DNA of 64,000 nucleotides. It comes from Alviniconcha marisindica. Taxonomy: Eukaryota; Mollusca; Gastropoda; Provannidae. This document shows, in pieces, positions 1 through 10,634 of this stretch (positions within the stretch are counted from its first letter, which is position 1; every line of letters begins with the position of its first letter). The position numbers and the translations under genes are program-made. The stretch covers positions 62,001 to 126,000 of the forward strand of contig JABMCL010002719.1 in the NCBI GenBank assembly GCA_018857735.1. Reading direction: 5' to 3'. The notes beneath the pieces are model-generated. The model saw only the letters and a list, made by a program, of their open reading frames with translations. It was not told the DNA's origin and did no database searches.

Positions 1-358
1 CGGAAACACAAAGCGCTACAATGAGGCCGGCGACAGCGACAGCAACATGTGGGGAAACCCACACAGATCGCAACACAAGAGCCGCAGCAGACGACACACT
101 GGTAGTCAGATCAACACACCTAGCACGAGCACGGAGCGCCGACAGTGGTCACGCGTCCTGAGGTCAGAGGTCAGGCAACAGTACACACCAGCGTCCAAGC
201 GTCAAACAGGCGTCAGGGACCATGGGTCTGCGGATGCGGGTGGAGCGCACCCACAGAGAATGGATACCGACCGGTCTGCATGACGGGTAGGCCAGCCTCT
301 TAGGAGCCATGGAGCTGCTGACAGTGCTTATGAAAGTGGCCCAGCGACGGAATTTCTA

Positions 359-1326
359 GTGAAAGCGAACAGTCTCCGCGCGCAGGTAATGGCACTAAAC
401 AGTGTCCGCAAGCAGTCGGGTAATGCTAGTGACCAGCCAACTGCTGACAGTGACAGTTCTGGTACGGACAGCTCTGGGCATGATGAGATAAACAATAACA
501 GGGAGCAAAGGGACGTCCAGCTAGAAAGCCAGGCTTCCCCGGCTGAGTCGTTTACCATTTGTGCATGGAATGTGACTGGCTTGTTGGATAAACTAGCAGA
601 TCGGGAATTTGTCAGGTACGTTCAGTTATTTGATATAGTATAGTATGCCTTGGTGAAACATTCCTCGATTACCTAACGACTGAGACTTTTCCAGAGCACT
701 TTGTGTTTGTTAGACCAGCGGTTAAGCTCAGTCACATGGGAAGGAGATCAGGGGGTGTAATCACGTTGGTAAGAAAACAGCTGACGACAGCGGTCGAAAA
801 CATTGAGGTTGACTTGGACAGTATTCTTCTCCTCAAATTGTCCGGAAGTGTTTTTAATGTGGACAGAGATGTGTTTCTTATCTGTTGCTATGTATGCCCC
901 CAACATTCCCCGTATTATAGAGACAAAGACTTCAAGTGCGGGTTACAACTGGTGGAGGAATGCATTATGTACGTAAACGAGAAATATGACTGCCCTTAAG
1001 TTTTTGTCTGTGGGGACTTGAATTCTCGCACTGCTGATAGAAACAACTATAGCAATAACGATGTCCCCGATGAAAATTCAGACAGTGAATCTGAAGCCGG
1101 GGGTAGGAAGTCCATGGACAAAACAGTGAACACTTTTGGGGCAAAACTGCTTGACATGTGTTACATTCATAAAATGCGAATTTTGAACGGGGACTGCGAT
1201 GGTGACAGTGAGGGAGAGTTCACGTTTGTGTCACACAGTGGGTCCAGCGTGAATGACTATTTTCTTGTGGCCTTGGACTTTCCCCGAGTCCAAAATAGTG
1301 CAGGTCCATGTTTCTCCACGTGTTGA
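359..1326 (+). pseudogene. LINE endonuclease domain, frameshifted
   Basis: Three reading-frame pieces together give an EEP/APE-type endonuclease. The first ends with SFTICAWNVTGLLDKL (the N-terminal W-N motif). The second has MGRRSGGVITLVRK (the GG-G region). The third has FVCGDLNSRTADR (the GD-N motif) and then SGSSVNDYF near 1240. The final S-x-H motif would lie in the next frame, where ESQHMPV is read at about 1327-1347. One stop and at least two frame changes mean no endonuclease can be made as it stands. Confidence 0.8.
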
Positions 1327-3385
1327 ATCGCAGCACATGCCGGTGTCACTCACTCTAAACACGGCACACCAACACGGAGCACGTGCAACTGCTGACCAAG
1401 CCACTGTAGTCACAAAACTCGTCTGGCAAGACAACCTGACACGAACTTTCCAAAACAATGTCAGGTCAAGTGTGTTTACAAATACTCTGGGAGAGGCCAC
1501 TGAACAGATTGCACGTGATCCGAACAAGGCGCTTAACATATTTGTGTCTCTTTTGCTGAACGCTGCTGAGCCAATGAAGAAAACGTTTTTCAATCGCAAG
1601 GGAAAAAAGCAAGGGGCTCCATGGTTTGATAGTGAATGTAGGCAGTCCAAACAAAGTGTGAAACGATTGTTGAGACGATGGAAAAGAACCAAGGGTGGTA
1701 ACGATAGGGTTACACGGACAAAACACCATAGTTTGCTCCAAAAGAAAAAAAGGGAATACGACGAAAACAAGTGTGAAGGCTTGACGAAAAACCTTCGGGC
1801 CCAGCAGTCGTTCTGGAAAGCAGTCAAGAGTATAAACAGGGGGGCGGGCAGAGGCAACGATATTTCCTCAGAGGAGTGGTTAGCACACTTTAAGTCAGTT
1901 TTTGGTACAAACTCGTGTGAGGATAATCTTTCTGAAAACACAAATGAGGATGATAATGATGATGATACACATGCCTCGGAGTATGACGTAGAACTGAACC
2001 AGGATATTAGGGAAGACGAGGTACGGGCAGCGATAAAAAACCTTAAGAATGGCGAGTCACCAGGTCCAGATTGTGTGTTGGGCGAGCTCTTGAAAAACTC
2101 GCAGGAAACTGTAGTCCCTTTCCTGACAAGCTATTTCAATCACCTGTTTAACAACAGCCTCTTCCCGGAACAGTGGTCAAAAGCGCTACTGGTCCCCATA
2201 CACAAGAAGGGAAGCATTAACGACCCGGATAACTACCGTGGCATATCCCTACTTAGTATTTTGAGTAAGTGCTATACATATGTATTAAATAAGCGACTTG
2301 AAGTGTGGGCAGAAAGTCAGGGGAAGCTGGTAGAAGAGCAGGGTGGTTTCAGGAAGGGACGGTCAACTGTGGACCACATTTTTGTTATGATTTCGATGGT
2401 AGAAAAGGCCCTGGCAAAATCAAAAGGCAACCTGTATGTTGCTTTTGTGGATTTCCGTAAAGCATACGATTCCGTGAACAGGAACATATTGTGGGATGTT
2501 TTACGAAGGGCGGGGGCGTGGGAAAAGATGCTAAGGGATTCTGTCGGAGTGGAAGCAGGCTGTACGACAGAAGAGTTCTCCTGCCCAGCCGGGCTCAAGC
2601 AGGGGGAGTGTAGCAGCCCATTATTGTTCTCCTTCTTCATTAACGAGCTGGCCACAAACGTAAGGGAAAAGGGTACCCACGGGGTTCAGTTTGTTCAGGG
2701 CATGGCAGAAGTTTTCTTATTGCTGTTTGCAGATGATGTGGCGCTGGTGTTCCCTTTAAAACCAGGGGGTCTGCAAAACCAGCTGAATAACCTCAAGGCC
2801 GAAGCAGATAGACTAAAACTGGAAGTAAACCTGGCAAAAACCAGCATCATAGTGTTTAGAAAAGGGGGACACCTGTCTCGACGCGAAAGATGGACTTACG
2901 GGGATGTAGAACTTGAAGTAGTAAACTCGTACAAGTACCTAGGCATAGCGTTAACTACTAAACTTAGCACAACGCAAGCTGTAGCAGATTTTATACCAAA
3001 GGCTAAACGGAAGATTATCACCATTTTGAAAGCACTCATAAAGATAAATTGCACAGATTGGGGAGTGTTCAGTAAGATCTTTGATGCCCAAATACAGCCA
3101 GCGCTTTTGTACGCCTCTGAGATTTGGGGTACAGGGAGAGTGGAAACAGTTGAAAAGGTTCACTTATTTGCCATCAAGAGGTTCTTGAGGTTAAGCAACA
3201 GAACTCCTAGCGTCATAGTGTATGGTGAAAGCGGTAGGTACCCGCTAGCCATCAGCTCGCAGATACGCAGCATAAAATACTGGCTGAGACTCCTGAAACT
3301 GAATCAAGATCGGCTGCCCTTTGGGGCGTACCGATGTTCTCAGAATCTGGCGGAAAGGGGCAAGGTATCTTGGGCTGGAAAGTGA
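1253..3385 (+). CDS. LINE reverse transcriptase ORF, 710 codons
   Basis: This is the longest open frame in the window. It contains the RT fingers motif NYRGISLLS, motif A in AFVDFRKAYDSVN (about residue 400), GLKQGECSSPLLFSFFINEL, and the catalytic FADDVALV with the two Asp at about residues 494-495, followed by NSYKYLGI. The first ~190 residues are the endonuclease end and linker; the end (GESGRYPLAISSQ) is typical of LINE thumb/C-terminal regions. A further C-terminal part, including a CKCTTYN piece, follows the stop in another frame at 3682-3894. The upstream ORF is broken, so the element is probably inactive despite the intact RT core. Confidence 0.88.
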   Translation: MTIFLWPWTFPESKIVQVHVSPRVESQHMPVSLTLNTAHQHGARATADQATVVTKLVWQDNLTRTFQNNVRSSVFTNTLGEATEQIARDPNKALNIFVSLLLNAAEPMKKTFFNRKGKKQGAPWFDSECRQSKQSVKRLLRRWKRTKGGNDRVTRTKHHSLLQKKKREYDENKCEGLTKNLRAQQSFWKAVKSINRGAGRGNDISSEEWLAHFKSVFGTNSCEDNLSENTNEDDNDDDTHASEYDVELNQDIREDEVRAAIKNLKNGESPGPDCVLGELLKNSQETVVPFLTSYFNHLFNNSLFPEQWSKALLVPIHKKGSINDPDNYRGISLLSILSKCYTYVLNKRLEVWAESQGKLVEEQGGFRKGRSTVDHIFVMISMVEKALAKSKGNLYVAFVDFRKAYDSVNRNILWDVLRRAGAWEKMLRDSVGVEAGCTTEEFSCPAGLKQGECSSPLLFSFFINELATNVREKGTHGVQFVQGMAEVFLLLFADDVALVFPLKPGGLQNQLNNLKAEADRLKLEVNLAKTSIIVFRKGGHLSRRERWTYGDVELEVVNSYKYLGIALTTKLSTTQAVADFIPKAKRKIITILKALIKINCTDWGVFSKIFDAQIQPALLYASEIWGTGRVETVEKVHLFAIKRFLRLSNRTPSVIVYGESGRYPLAISSQIRSIKYWLRLLKLNQDRLPFGAYRCSQNLAERGKVSWAGK

Positions 3386-4090
3386 AAGAGCTGCTACAAA
3401 GCAAGGCTTCGGCGAAGTGTGGTACAGTCAAGGAGTAGGGGACGAAAAGAAGTTTCTTAGGACCTTTCTCAACGCTTAAAAGATTGCTTTGGGCAAAGCT
3501 GGCATGACAAGCTCGAATCAAGTGACAGGTTCTTTGAATACAAACTCATGAAACAAAACTTTGGTATGGAAGAGTACATTGTTCAATGAAAGGACACTTG
3601 AGAGACGCATTACTAAGATTTAGGGCAGGAGTGTCGTGGATCAAAGCCCCAGACTCCGTTTTAAACCTGGACTGACACATCATGCCCGTTTTGCCCACAC
3701 GAGACAGAGGACGAACTGCTGTTCTGTGCAAATGTACAACGTACAATAATATTAGACCCGACTTTTTAAGGCGTGACGGTCTGTGGAGTAGTGTTCCTTA
3801 CCATTCAGTTATGGAAACAACTAATCAATGCCGTTTGCAGCAGATTGCATTGTTTCTTGTCAAGGCAGGGAAAATGAGACAGATAACCGACTAATTTGGA
3901 ATAGTAGCGGCACATAGTTGTATGTGTAGGTGCTGTGTGTGTGTGTGTGGGTGGGTGAAATAAGTAAAATACTTTGTCACTAGAAGCATGTTTAAAAATG
4001 TATTGTGCAGCGTAAATATGCAGTGTGTTCATGTTCTTTGTGAAAGAGGCCTAAAAACAAATAAACTTTCTTGTTCTTGTTCTTGTTCCT
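3386..4090 (+). mobile_element. C-terminal remnant and 3' tail of the first LINE
   Basis: Out-of-frame coding remnants continue after the RT stop. A 70-residue frame at 3682-3894 has CKCTTYN then ALFLVKAGKMRQ, resembling the end of LINE ORF2 proteins that finish in a Cys/His cluster and a basic helix. The noncoding tail ends with AATAAACTTTC and four TTGTTC-like units, the likely 3' terminus. A short GT run lies at 3935-3950. Confidence 0.7.
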
Positions 4091-4099
4091 TCACTACTT

Positions 4100-4865
4100 T
4101 CCCCAAGCAGACCAGTCATGCCAACTTTGTAAGAATTGTGACTAGAATGTGTTACCATACTTTCTACAAAGCAGATTAAAAGATAAACATTGTACATTGT
4201 ACTCTCGATCTCGGCAGTCCATAACTTTATTCCAGGTCAATGGAAACAGAGCCGAACTCCACAAACACGACAGAATCGACACTGTTCAAGTATTGACAAA
4301 TCTGCTGTTTTGCTCTGGATAATCTACCAAATGCACATCTAGGTTAACATGCTTTCAGAATGTTACGTAAAATACCAGAAGCTAAAGAATAATTATGACG
4401 TATTGTGGCTATTTTTGTGACGTCCAGCGCGAGAGACACAGAAACAAAAGACAGTCATTACCGCAGCCAAAATGGTCTGAATATTATGAGAAGAAATCTT
4501 TACAGCTTCAAATCGAAAATTATACATGTTCTACTAGGCTTTGGTTGTCCTATTTTATATGTGACAATAAGCATACTTTTGGAAAGCAAATGCCACCAGA
4601 TTTGGCCATGTTGCTTGCTTTCTTAATCGAAACAGTAAAAACAAACAAGTAAAAACTAAATTTTCAAGGTGGACGAATTTCTCCCAACATAAATTATGCT
4701 TGGGGGAAGTTTGCCCACATTACCTGGAGGAATTCGCCCTTTTTGTTTACCCGTCGCTTTTAATACATCGCTTACAGTAACATAAAGGAGTGGGACTTGC
4801 TGACAATTGAAAAAAATGGGGAAATGTTGATCTCAGCCGAAAGGGGTGTGGGTATGAAAGAAATT
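4100..4865. other. No recognisable gene
   Basis: Two short overlapping frames (4395-4652) show no known motif. Phrases such as GGGGGAAGTTTGCCCA and GGAATTCGCCC suggest the start of the dispersed repeat described next, but no partner for this part was found in the window. Confidence 0.5.
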
Positions 4866-5330
4866 TGTCAACTTTGCAAGACCAGTTAGCCCTTCGGAAA
4901 TAAAGCACTTTGGTCGGGTTCACTCTATTTGTACTGAGTTGACTCTAATTCCACGTTTATGTTGAAAAAGTTAATATTTAGTCTTTCTGAAAACACTAAA
5001 CAATTACTGGTTTGGGGTGTCATTCTTTAGCCTTTCCTTTCGTTGAGTTGTTCTCTTTACGTTTGGACGAAGTTCCCCCGAGATGCAGGACGAAATTCCC
5101 CCACCCTGGTTGAAATTGCCCCCAATCATATAGCATCGGAAAAAGAAAATTCTGTTACATATTCATGAGATCACACGGGTAGTCTTTCTGTAAACTAGTC
5201 TGCGATTGGTCGAAGGTGTTTACAAAACAAAACTAGTTTGTGTTGGTCGAGTCAAGATGACAGAATCGTGTCTCGAAGCATGCATGTACATCGTACGTGC
5301 CTGTTTGGACGGTTTTCCCCCATGCCACCG
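4866..5330 (+). repeat. Dispersed repeat R1, copy 1 (inverted partner at 19253)
   Basis: The reverse complement of 19253-19710 reads through this stretch with many matching blocks. Examples are ATAAAGCACTTTGGTC near 4900, AACACTAAACAATTACTGG near 4991, CGAAGCATGCATGTACATC near 5275 and TGCCTGTTTGGA near 5299. The two copies have diverged by scattered substitutions and small indels. Coding potential is not evident. The right end stops within a few bases of a MITE. Confidence 0.85.
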
Positions 5331-5336
5331 TAATTA

Positions 5337-5513
5337 GCGTTCTTCCTTTCCAACCTTCTATGATGGCAATTCATTTTGACGTCATTACAGATCTGTTGTA
5401 ACCATTGTTTTCTTCCACTCTCCCTTCTCCTTTCTATAATCTTGACGTCAGATTATTATTTGTAATGACGTGAAAATGATTTTGCCATCATAAAAGGTTC
5501 GAAAGGAAGAACG

Positions 5514-5514
<1 letters not shown>
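5337..5514. mobile_element. 178-bp MITE with ~60-bp terminal inverted repeats, TA flanks
   Basis: The left end GCGTTCTTCCTTTCCAACC (from 5337) and the reverse complement of the right end GCGTTCTTCCTTTCGAACC (to 5514) agree over about 60 positions, including TGATGGCAA and ACGTCATTAC. TA lies immediately outside both ends (5335-5336 and 5515-5516), fitting a TA target-site duplication of Tc1/mariner-like transposition. There is no coding capacity. The superfamily is inferred only from size, inverted repeats and TA. Confidence 0.85.
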
Positions 5515-5516
<2 letters not shown>

Positions 5517-5562
<46 letters not shown>

Positions 5563-5565
5563 TGG

Positions 5566-5605
<40 letters not shown>

Positions 5606-5620
5606 TGTGTGCATGCATGT
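5517..5620. repeat. Compound microsatellite (GT)n(GCGT)n
   Basis: About 45 bases of GT are followed by about 11 GCGT/GTGC units and short CATG-rich steps. It abuts the right flank of the MITE. Confidence 0.97.
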
Positions 5621-5942
5621 GAACCTTTGTTGTGTAAGTATCAGTACATGTATGTATATAAAGGAATTGGAAAGCGCTTAGGACCGTTGCAGTTTAGGTG
5701 CGCTAATTGTCCATTACTATTATTAAACTGAAGATTATTCCCATACTACGGTCGTAGGCCGGACAAAAGTGAAGTTTAGTCTGAAACTACAACGTCGGAA
5801 AGAAAATTAAACGACGACAAATCAATGTGACAACGTGAAGTTCAAGTGGTGCATGCAGATACACCCCCAAAAGCGAAGATAATTCAAAATCGGGTTATTT
5901 TTAATTTTGTCCGAAGTGTTGCATACTGGTTATAGCAAACTG

Positions 5943-6206
5943 GGGAGTTGGGTTAGCTCAGTGGTAGAGCGATATTGTAAACTGATGCATGGTTATATGG
6001 TGTACACACAACGTGCGCCCAGACAGCAGCAGTTTCACGTGGCACCAGCCATGCAACAACCACACAGCGCTGTAAGCACACCGCTTCGGTGGATATTCAA
6101 AAAGCGAGCTGTAAGCTACAGTCACTCGTTCAGAGTCGCATACGACTAGAGCGCGGTGGGTCTGCTTGAAAGCAGAGAATAGCCCTATGTGCTATAGCTG
6201 CCGTGG
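5943..6206 (+). mobile_element. tRNA-derived SINE (SINE1), copy 1, internally deleted
   Basis: It begins with a tRNA-like A box, GTTAGCTCAGTGGTAGAG (5953-5970). It then jumps directly into a body that matches the reverse complement of 28870-29060: TGCATGGTTATATGGTGTAC, GACAGCAGCAGTTTCA, CTGTAAGCACACC, GGTGGATATTCAAAA, GAGAATAGCCCTATGTGCTATA. The B box present in the other copy is missing here. SINEs of this type are RNA polymerase III transcripts mobilised by LINE proteins. Confidence 0.82.
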
Positions 6207-6346
6207 TGAAGCGCTCGAGATGAGCGCTCGCTTGTTCATATAAAATCCACGAAAAATATACTGATTTAACAGACCGAATTCCAAGTCCTAAAAATGCTGT
6301 CTTTATATTAAAACCACAAGGTAACATTAATATCTCTTTGACAAAC

Positions 6347-6691
6347 CTTGGACATGACAATGTGTTCTTTCTCCAGTCGTGGTTCCATTCTGTAAATCTC
6401 GTGCTTTTTGGGAACTTCTTTCATGGCAAGAGACCTGCTTGTTCGCCGTTCTACCACTCTATACACTTTACCCAAACGTCCATAACCAACCATTTCTTTG
6501 TATTTGAAGTCAGATAACCTGCATATTGCTAAGCGATATTTGTCTGGGTTGTTGATATCAACAGCATAAAGTAGTATTTGACTGAGCAGTTTCCTTTGAG
6601 TTAACTCGTGGACAGTACCCTCTTTGGTCTTGCAGCACTGACAACCCATCAAAACAGGCTTGTACTCATGGGGGAGGGACTGGGATTGCAC
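6347..6691 (-). pseudogene. Protein-kinase N-lobe-like fragment (exon or relic)
   Basis: The minus-strand frame contains FKYKEMVGYGRLGKVYRVVE, a glycine-rich loop like GxGxxGxV, then SRSLAMKEVPKKHEI with the AMK lysine, then LEKEHIVMSKV. This resembles the start of AGC/NDR-like Ser/Thr kinase domains. A plausible donor (CAAG|GTTTGT at 6346-6345) ends the coding stretch. Upstream on the same strand, 6871-6799 follows a TTTCTTTACAG acceptor and reads VVKKCRDWLMEDTAKAG, possibly a preceding exon. No later kinase exons (HRD, DFG) were found downstream. It may be a partial gene exon or a relic. Confidence 0.45.
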
Positions 6692-6971
6692 TTGGTTGGG
6701 TGCCAGCGTGTATTTGTATGTCTTTTAACACGTGACACTGTCAATATTTACAACACAGTAGCACCTTTGCAAGGTTCACCCTCCGATCAAAAGGACACGG
6801 TACGAGCTGGACCATGCCTACCGGCTTTAGCTGTGTCTTCCATTAACCAGTCTCGACATTTCTTGACCACCCTGTAAAGAAACGGAAAATATTAAAAGGA
6901 ACAATCACTGTGACATCGATGTTATAAAAATGGCTCCGTGAAGAATCGTGTTAGAATATTTTGTCTCAGGT

Positions 6972-6972
<1 letters not shown>

Positions 6973-7036
<64 letters not shown>
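6973..7036. repeat. (GA)n microsatellite at a LINE 3' end
   Basis: A pure GA run of about 64 bases. On the minus strand it follows AATAAAATAATCTTC, so it is probably the simple-repeat tail of the minus-strand LINE fragment at 7037-7718. Confidence 0.95.
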
Positions 7037-7041
<5 letters not shown>

Positions 7042-7716
7042 ATTTTATTGTCAGGCCTCCGGCCCATTACAACAGGAGTGAACATTCAGGCAATTCGACT
7101 TCTCATAGATCCAATGATGGACTTAAACTCAGTTTTCTAGTGTTTAAAGCTTTAAAAACGAAGGTGGATAATTTCTCTATGGTGGGTGCGTTCGTGCTAG
7201 CTAATAATAAGGAAAATTTAAACATGGATGCTTATCTATGGTACTTTGGTGGAATAAGTTCATCTCTCAAGGCTGTATACTCTGGACATACTAATAAAAA
7301 ATGTACTTCTGTTTCTGGCGTATTACAGAATGGACAGTTTATATCCCTGTCGCGAGCAAAGGATCTATACTGTAGGTAATGACATTTTAATGCAGACATT
7401 CCAATTTTGAATCTAGTAAATACTCTCCGCACGCTTATGTTGTTAAGAGTTCGAAGATACTGACTGAGTACTAATGACTGATTGAAATTAGAGTATACGT
7501 TATAAAAATCGTGTGAACCCAGAGCAGCATGCCAGTCTTGTTTAAAGCAATCTATAAGCCTCAACTTAAACTCTTTAATGAACAAGTTTACATTACCAAC
7601 ACCTTGCAAAACCCAAACCACACCAAAGCCAAATTTGTATAAAACATTTCGAACTTTGCAAGCCCATGTAATATAGTTCTGTCTTTGAAAATTTAATAAC
7701 ATATTATAAGCTTTTC

Positions 7717-7718
<2 letters not shown>
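7037..7718 (-). mobile_element. LINE C-terminal fragment with Cys/His cluster
   Basis: Minus-strand translation gives LRTLNNISVRRVFTRFKIG, then CPFCNTPETEVHFLLVCPEY (a C-x2-C-x8-H-x4-C cluster) and ELIPPKYHR, a TAA stop, and in the same frame ASMFKFSLLLASTNAPTIEK. This is a LINE ORF2 C-terminus with one nonsense change. The 3' UTR reads GGCCGGAGGCCTGACAATAA and leads into a (TC)n tail. It is 5'-truncated at the second GA tract. Confidence 0.8.

Positions 7719-7772
<54 letters not shown>
7719..7772. repeat. (GA)n microsatellite
   Basis: About 54 bases of GA, followed on the + strand by GATTGATTGATTG. On the minus strand this is a LINE-like end, AATAAAGTTCAATCAATC, running into (TC)n. It separates two minus-strand LINE pieces. 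Confidence 0.95.
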
Positions 7773-7775
<3 letters not shown>

Positions 7776-8050
7776 ATTGATTGAACTTTATTTCTCAACG
7801 TGAAGATATTAGCACAAAGGCCGACTCACATATCTGCCGTTGCTACAGTACTACTAATAAAAAAGACATTCATAGTTAAATATTATTACAGAAGGCTATA
7901 GACAAATACAGCATCAGTAAAAATAAAACCAACAATTAATAAAATAATAATAACAACAACAACACATATAAAACCAGACAGCGATTGCAACGGAAATGAA
8001 AAAAATAGCAGTAAAAAACAACTGGAGCAAAAAAGTCTAAAACACAGTTA

Positions 8051-8196
<146 letters not shown>

Positions 8197-8308
8197 TAAA
8201 TAAAAACTGAGAGAGCAGGGGAAGGGGAGGGATAAAATTAAGCTTAAGAAAAACGACAATATCAACAAGGAAAAAGAAATGGAAATTAGTACATAAAATT
8301 AAACAAAT

Positions 8309-8310
<2 letters not shown>

Positions 8311-8376
<66 letters not shown>
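8311..8376. repeat. (AC)n microsatellite
   Basis: About 66 uninterrupted bases of AC. Confidence 0.97.
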
Positions 8377-8377
<1 letters not shown>

Positions 8378-8480
8378 CAACTACAACAAAAATATAAACA
8401 AATTAATAAGTAAAAGATATAGAAGGAATATATACATATACACACATTCATGTATATACACAGACATGTATGCACATATT

Positions 8481-8483
8481 ACA

Positions 8484-8516
<33 letters not shown>

Positions 8517-8518
8517 AC
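8481..8518. repeat. (AC)n(GC)n compound microsatellite
   Basis: About 20 bases of AC followed by about 14 bases of alternating GC, a potential Z-DNA tract. Confidence 0.9.
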
Positions 8519-8932
8519 CCCTCCTCCACATACACACACATACATGGCAATGATGTGGCAATGAATATTCTAATAGCACTACGATGTTAACAATATACTA
8601 CCGCTACTACCGCTAATGCTATGAACAGAAATTGGAAAGATAAAAGGAATAAAACATTTAAATTAATATTTTGTATACTTAGCACAGAGCTGGTATACAA
8701 TCAAGACAAGAAATGTACCTCACCATCAAGGAAAATATATCCATATATTTAAAACATGATTGCACGCACACGCCTGGGCGTGCGCACACACTTATACATA
8801 AACACATAAAATGTCAGGTGTATCAAACATTAGGAAACTAAATACTGTACGGTTCAAGACTGAAAACTTATATGTTACATTCAGTACGAAAATGTTGAAG
8901 AGCTTTAGATTTGAATGTGCTCACTGAGCATG

Positions 8933-9830
8933 CTATTTTAAGACTTCTAGGTAGCGCATTCCAACAAAGGATCCAGAATAAGCAAAACTCATCTTATAAA
9001 TGTCAATTCTTGTTTTGGGCAAAATAAGAATGCTGTTCCGTGAACTATGGTCGTTGCGCGCTCCAGTGCGGACAAGCTGTCTCAGATATTGGGGTGATTT
9101 GTTATGGATAACTTTATGCACTAAGATACATTTATTACACCGAAGATGCTCTTTTAAAGGTAATGGACCATATGAAATGTGCCCTCGTCCAGTTAGCATT
9201 GGCGAAGCAGCACAAAGAACTTTGATTGCACGTTTGTGTACAGCTTTAAGTTTTTTGATATGTACATCACTGCAGCCATCCCATACATTAGAGACATAAT
9301 TAATTCTGGACATAATGTGAGCGTGAAAAAACGTATTACAAGCTTCACTGTTACAAAAGTGTCTGAGGCGAGAGAGCAGATACACATTTTTAGCAACAGC
9401 GTTAATAATACTGTTAATATGAGCTTGCCATTTAAGTTGGTCATCAAGAATAACGCCAAGGTGACGATGTTCTGAAACTTGCTCTATTACCTGTGAATTC
9501 AATATGAGACAAAGAGGAGGTATACCACGCTGATGCTTTTGACGCGTGGCTACTACCATACTTTTAGTTTTCTCTGGGTTGAGCAACACTGCATTCGCAG
9601 AACACCATTCAGTTACTTCTTGGATACTTGGCTGCAGCTTAGCATTTATAGCAGCTATGTTATTTCCAGAAGCAGAAAGAGACGAATCATCAGCATACAT
9701 GTCACAATCAACTTCAGTAGATGAAATACTCAACGGGAGAGCATTTATATAAATACTGAAGAGAAGAGGTCCAAGAACAGACCCCTGTGGAACTCCAACT
9801 TTAACGGAGCCCTCAGGTGAATAATGTCAA
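8933..9830 (-). pseudogene. LINE RT, second half (GVPQGS/YADD) and thumb
   Basis: The minus frame gives SVKVGVPQGSVLGPLLFSIY near 9805-9750, then MYADDSSLSASG, EVTEWCSANAVLLNPEKTK and HRHLGVILDDQLKWQAHI. The C-terminal part has VHKRAIKVLC and YGPLPLKEHLRCNKC. This is the palm/thumb region of a CR1/jockey-like LINE. An in-frame TGA lies just upstream of the GVPQGS block (about 9827-9825). It belongs with the upstream piece at 9869-10444. Confidence 0.88.
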
Positions 9831-9868
9831 GCAACAAATACTTTCTGTTTTCTTTGGCTAATATATGA

Positions 9869-10444
9869 TTAAAAAAACGGAATGGCATTGTCGCTTAACT
9901 GATACGTTTTCATCTTTTTCAATAAAATCTGATGGTCTATAAGGTCAAAGGCTTTTTTGAGATCTAAAAAGACAACACCATTCAACTTTGAGTCATTTAT
10001 GGAGGATAGTAGCCTGTCAACAAGACAGGTAAGTGCTGACTGACATGAGTGTTGTGGTCGAAATCCTGACTGTGTATGGATTAGGTTGAATCTGTCAAGA
10101 TATTTGAGCAGGTGCTTGTGCACGTGCTTCTCCAAGGGTTTAGAGATTGAAGACAAAACAGAAATGGGACGATAATTATTGATGTCAGTTAAATCTTTCG
10201 CTTTTGGGAGTGGAACTACTTTTGCCGTTTTCAAGTCTGAAGGAAAACAGTTGTGGTTGATACATAAATTATAAATATATGATAGGTGTTGAACAATGTA
10301 TGGTAAAGAAAGCATAATAGTTTTATTACTAATTCCATCACAACCAGAGGTATATTTGCTACCAACACTGGAAACATATTTACCAACTTCATAAGCTGTA
10401 ATTTCAGAGAAAGAGAGAGAGAGCTCGGAACAAGAATTAGTCAA
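9869..10444 (-). pseudogene. LINE RT, first half
   Basis: The minus frame reads SGCDGISNKTIMLSLPYI, then NNYRPISVLSSISKPLEKHV, SGFRPQHSCQSALTCLVD and GVVFLDLKKAFDLIDHQIL with motif A Asp. The 5' side is truncated at about 10444 next to a GA-rich stretch, and the 3' side breaks frame before the GVPQGS half. No endonuclease was found, consistent with a 5'-truncated, decayed insertion. Confidence 0.88.
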
Positions 10445-10543
10445 TAGGCTACACTGACCACTATAATATCGATGATGACGATGATAATATGAAGCTAAAT
10501 CAGCGGCAAAACATTATGAGAGGAAAAAGTATGACGATGACGA

Positions 10544-10592
10544 TGATGCGATCAGACACATGATACTTTTTATCATGTGTCTGATCGCATCA
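10544..10592. repeat. Perfect 22-bp hairpin, 5-nt loop
   Basis: Arm GATGCGATCAGACACATGAT.. (10544-10565) is the exact complement of 10571-10592, with the loop CTTTT. No associated gene was recognised. It lies just beyond the 5' truncation point of the minus-strand LINE and just before a poly-C run (about 10618-10634). Confidence 0.9.
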
Positions 10593-10634
10593 AGAAGAAA
10601 GTTGGTTTTTCTTCTTCTCCCCCCCCCCCCCCCT

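Larger units (their letters stand above)
1..4090 (+). mobile_element. Non-LTR retrotransposon (LINE) with largely intact RT ORF
   Basis: The stretch reads as one LINE: apurinic-type endonuclease pieces in several frames (359-643, 703-1326), a long RT ORF (1253-3385), C-terminal remnants (about 3360-3894) and a 3' end AATAAACTTTCTTGTTC followed by TTGTTC repeats near 4064-4090. The endonuclease is broken by frame changes and by an in-frame TAA at 997-999, just before the GDLNSRTADR motif. The 5' end is at or before the window start; a 78-residue basic ORF at 47-283 may belong to the 5' region. Such elements copy themselves by target-primed reverse transcription. I cannot assign the clade from motifs alone. 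Confidence 0.9.

Noticed and set aside
1231..1941. 236-codon minus-strand ORF
   Set aside because: It is antisense to the LINE RT ORF, contains no recognisable motif, and is explained as a shadow frame.
5953..6010. Possible tRNA gene (GTTAGCTCAGTGGTAGAG)
   Set aside because: Only an A-box half is present, with no B box or acceptor stem pairing, and it continues into the SINE body.
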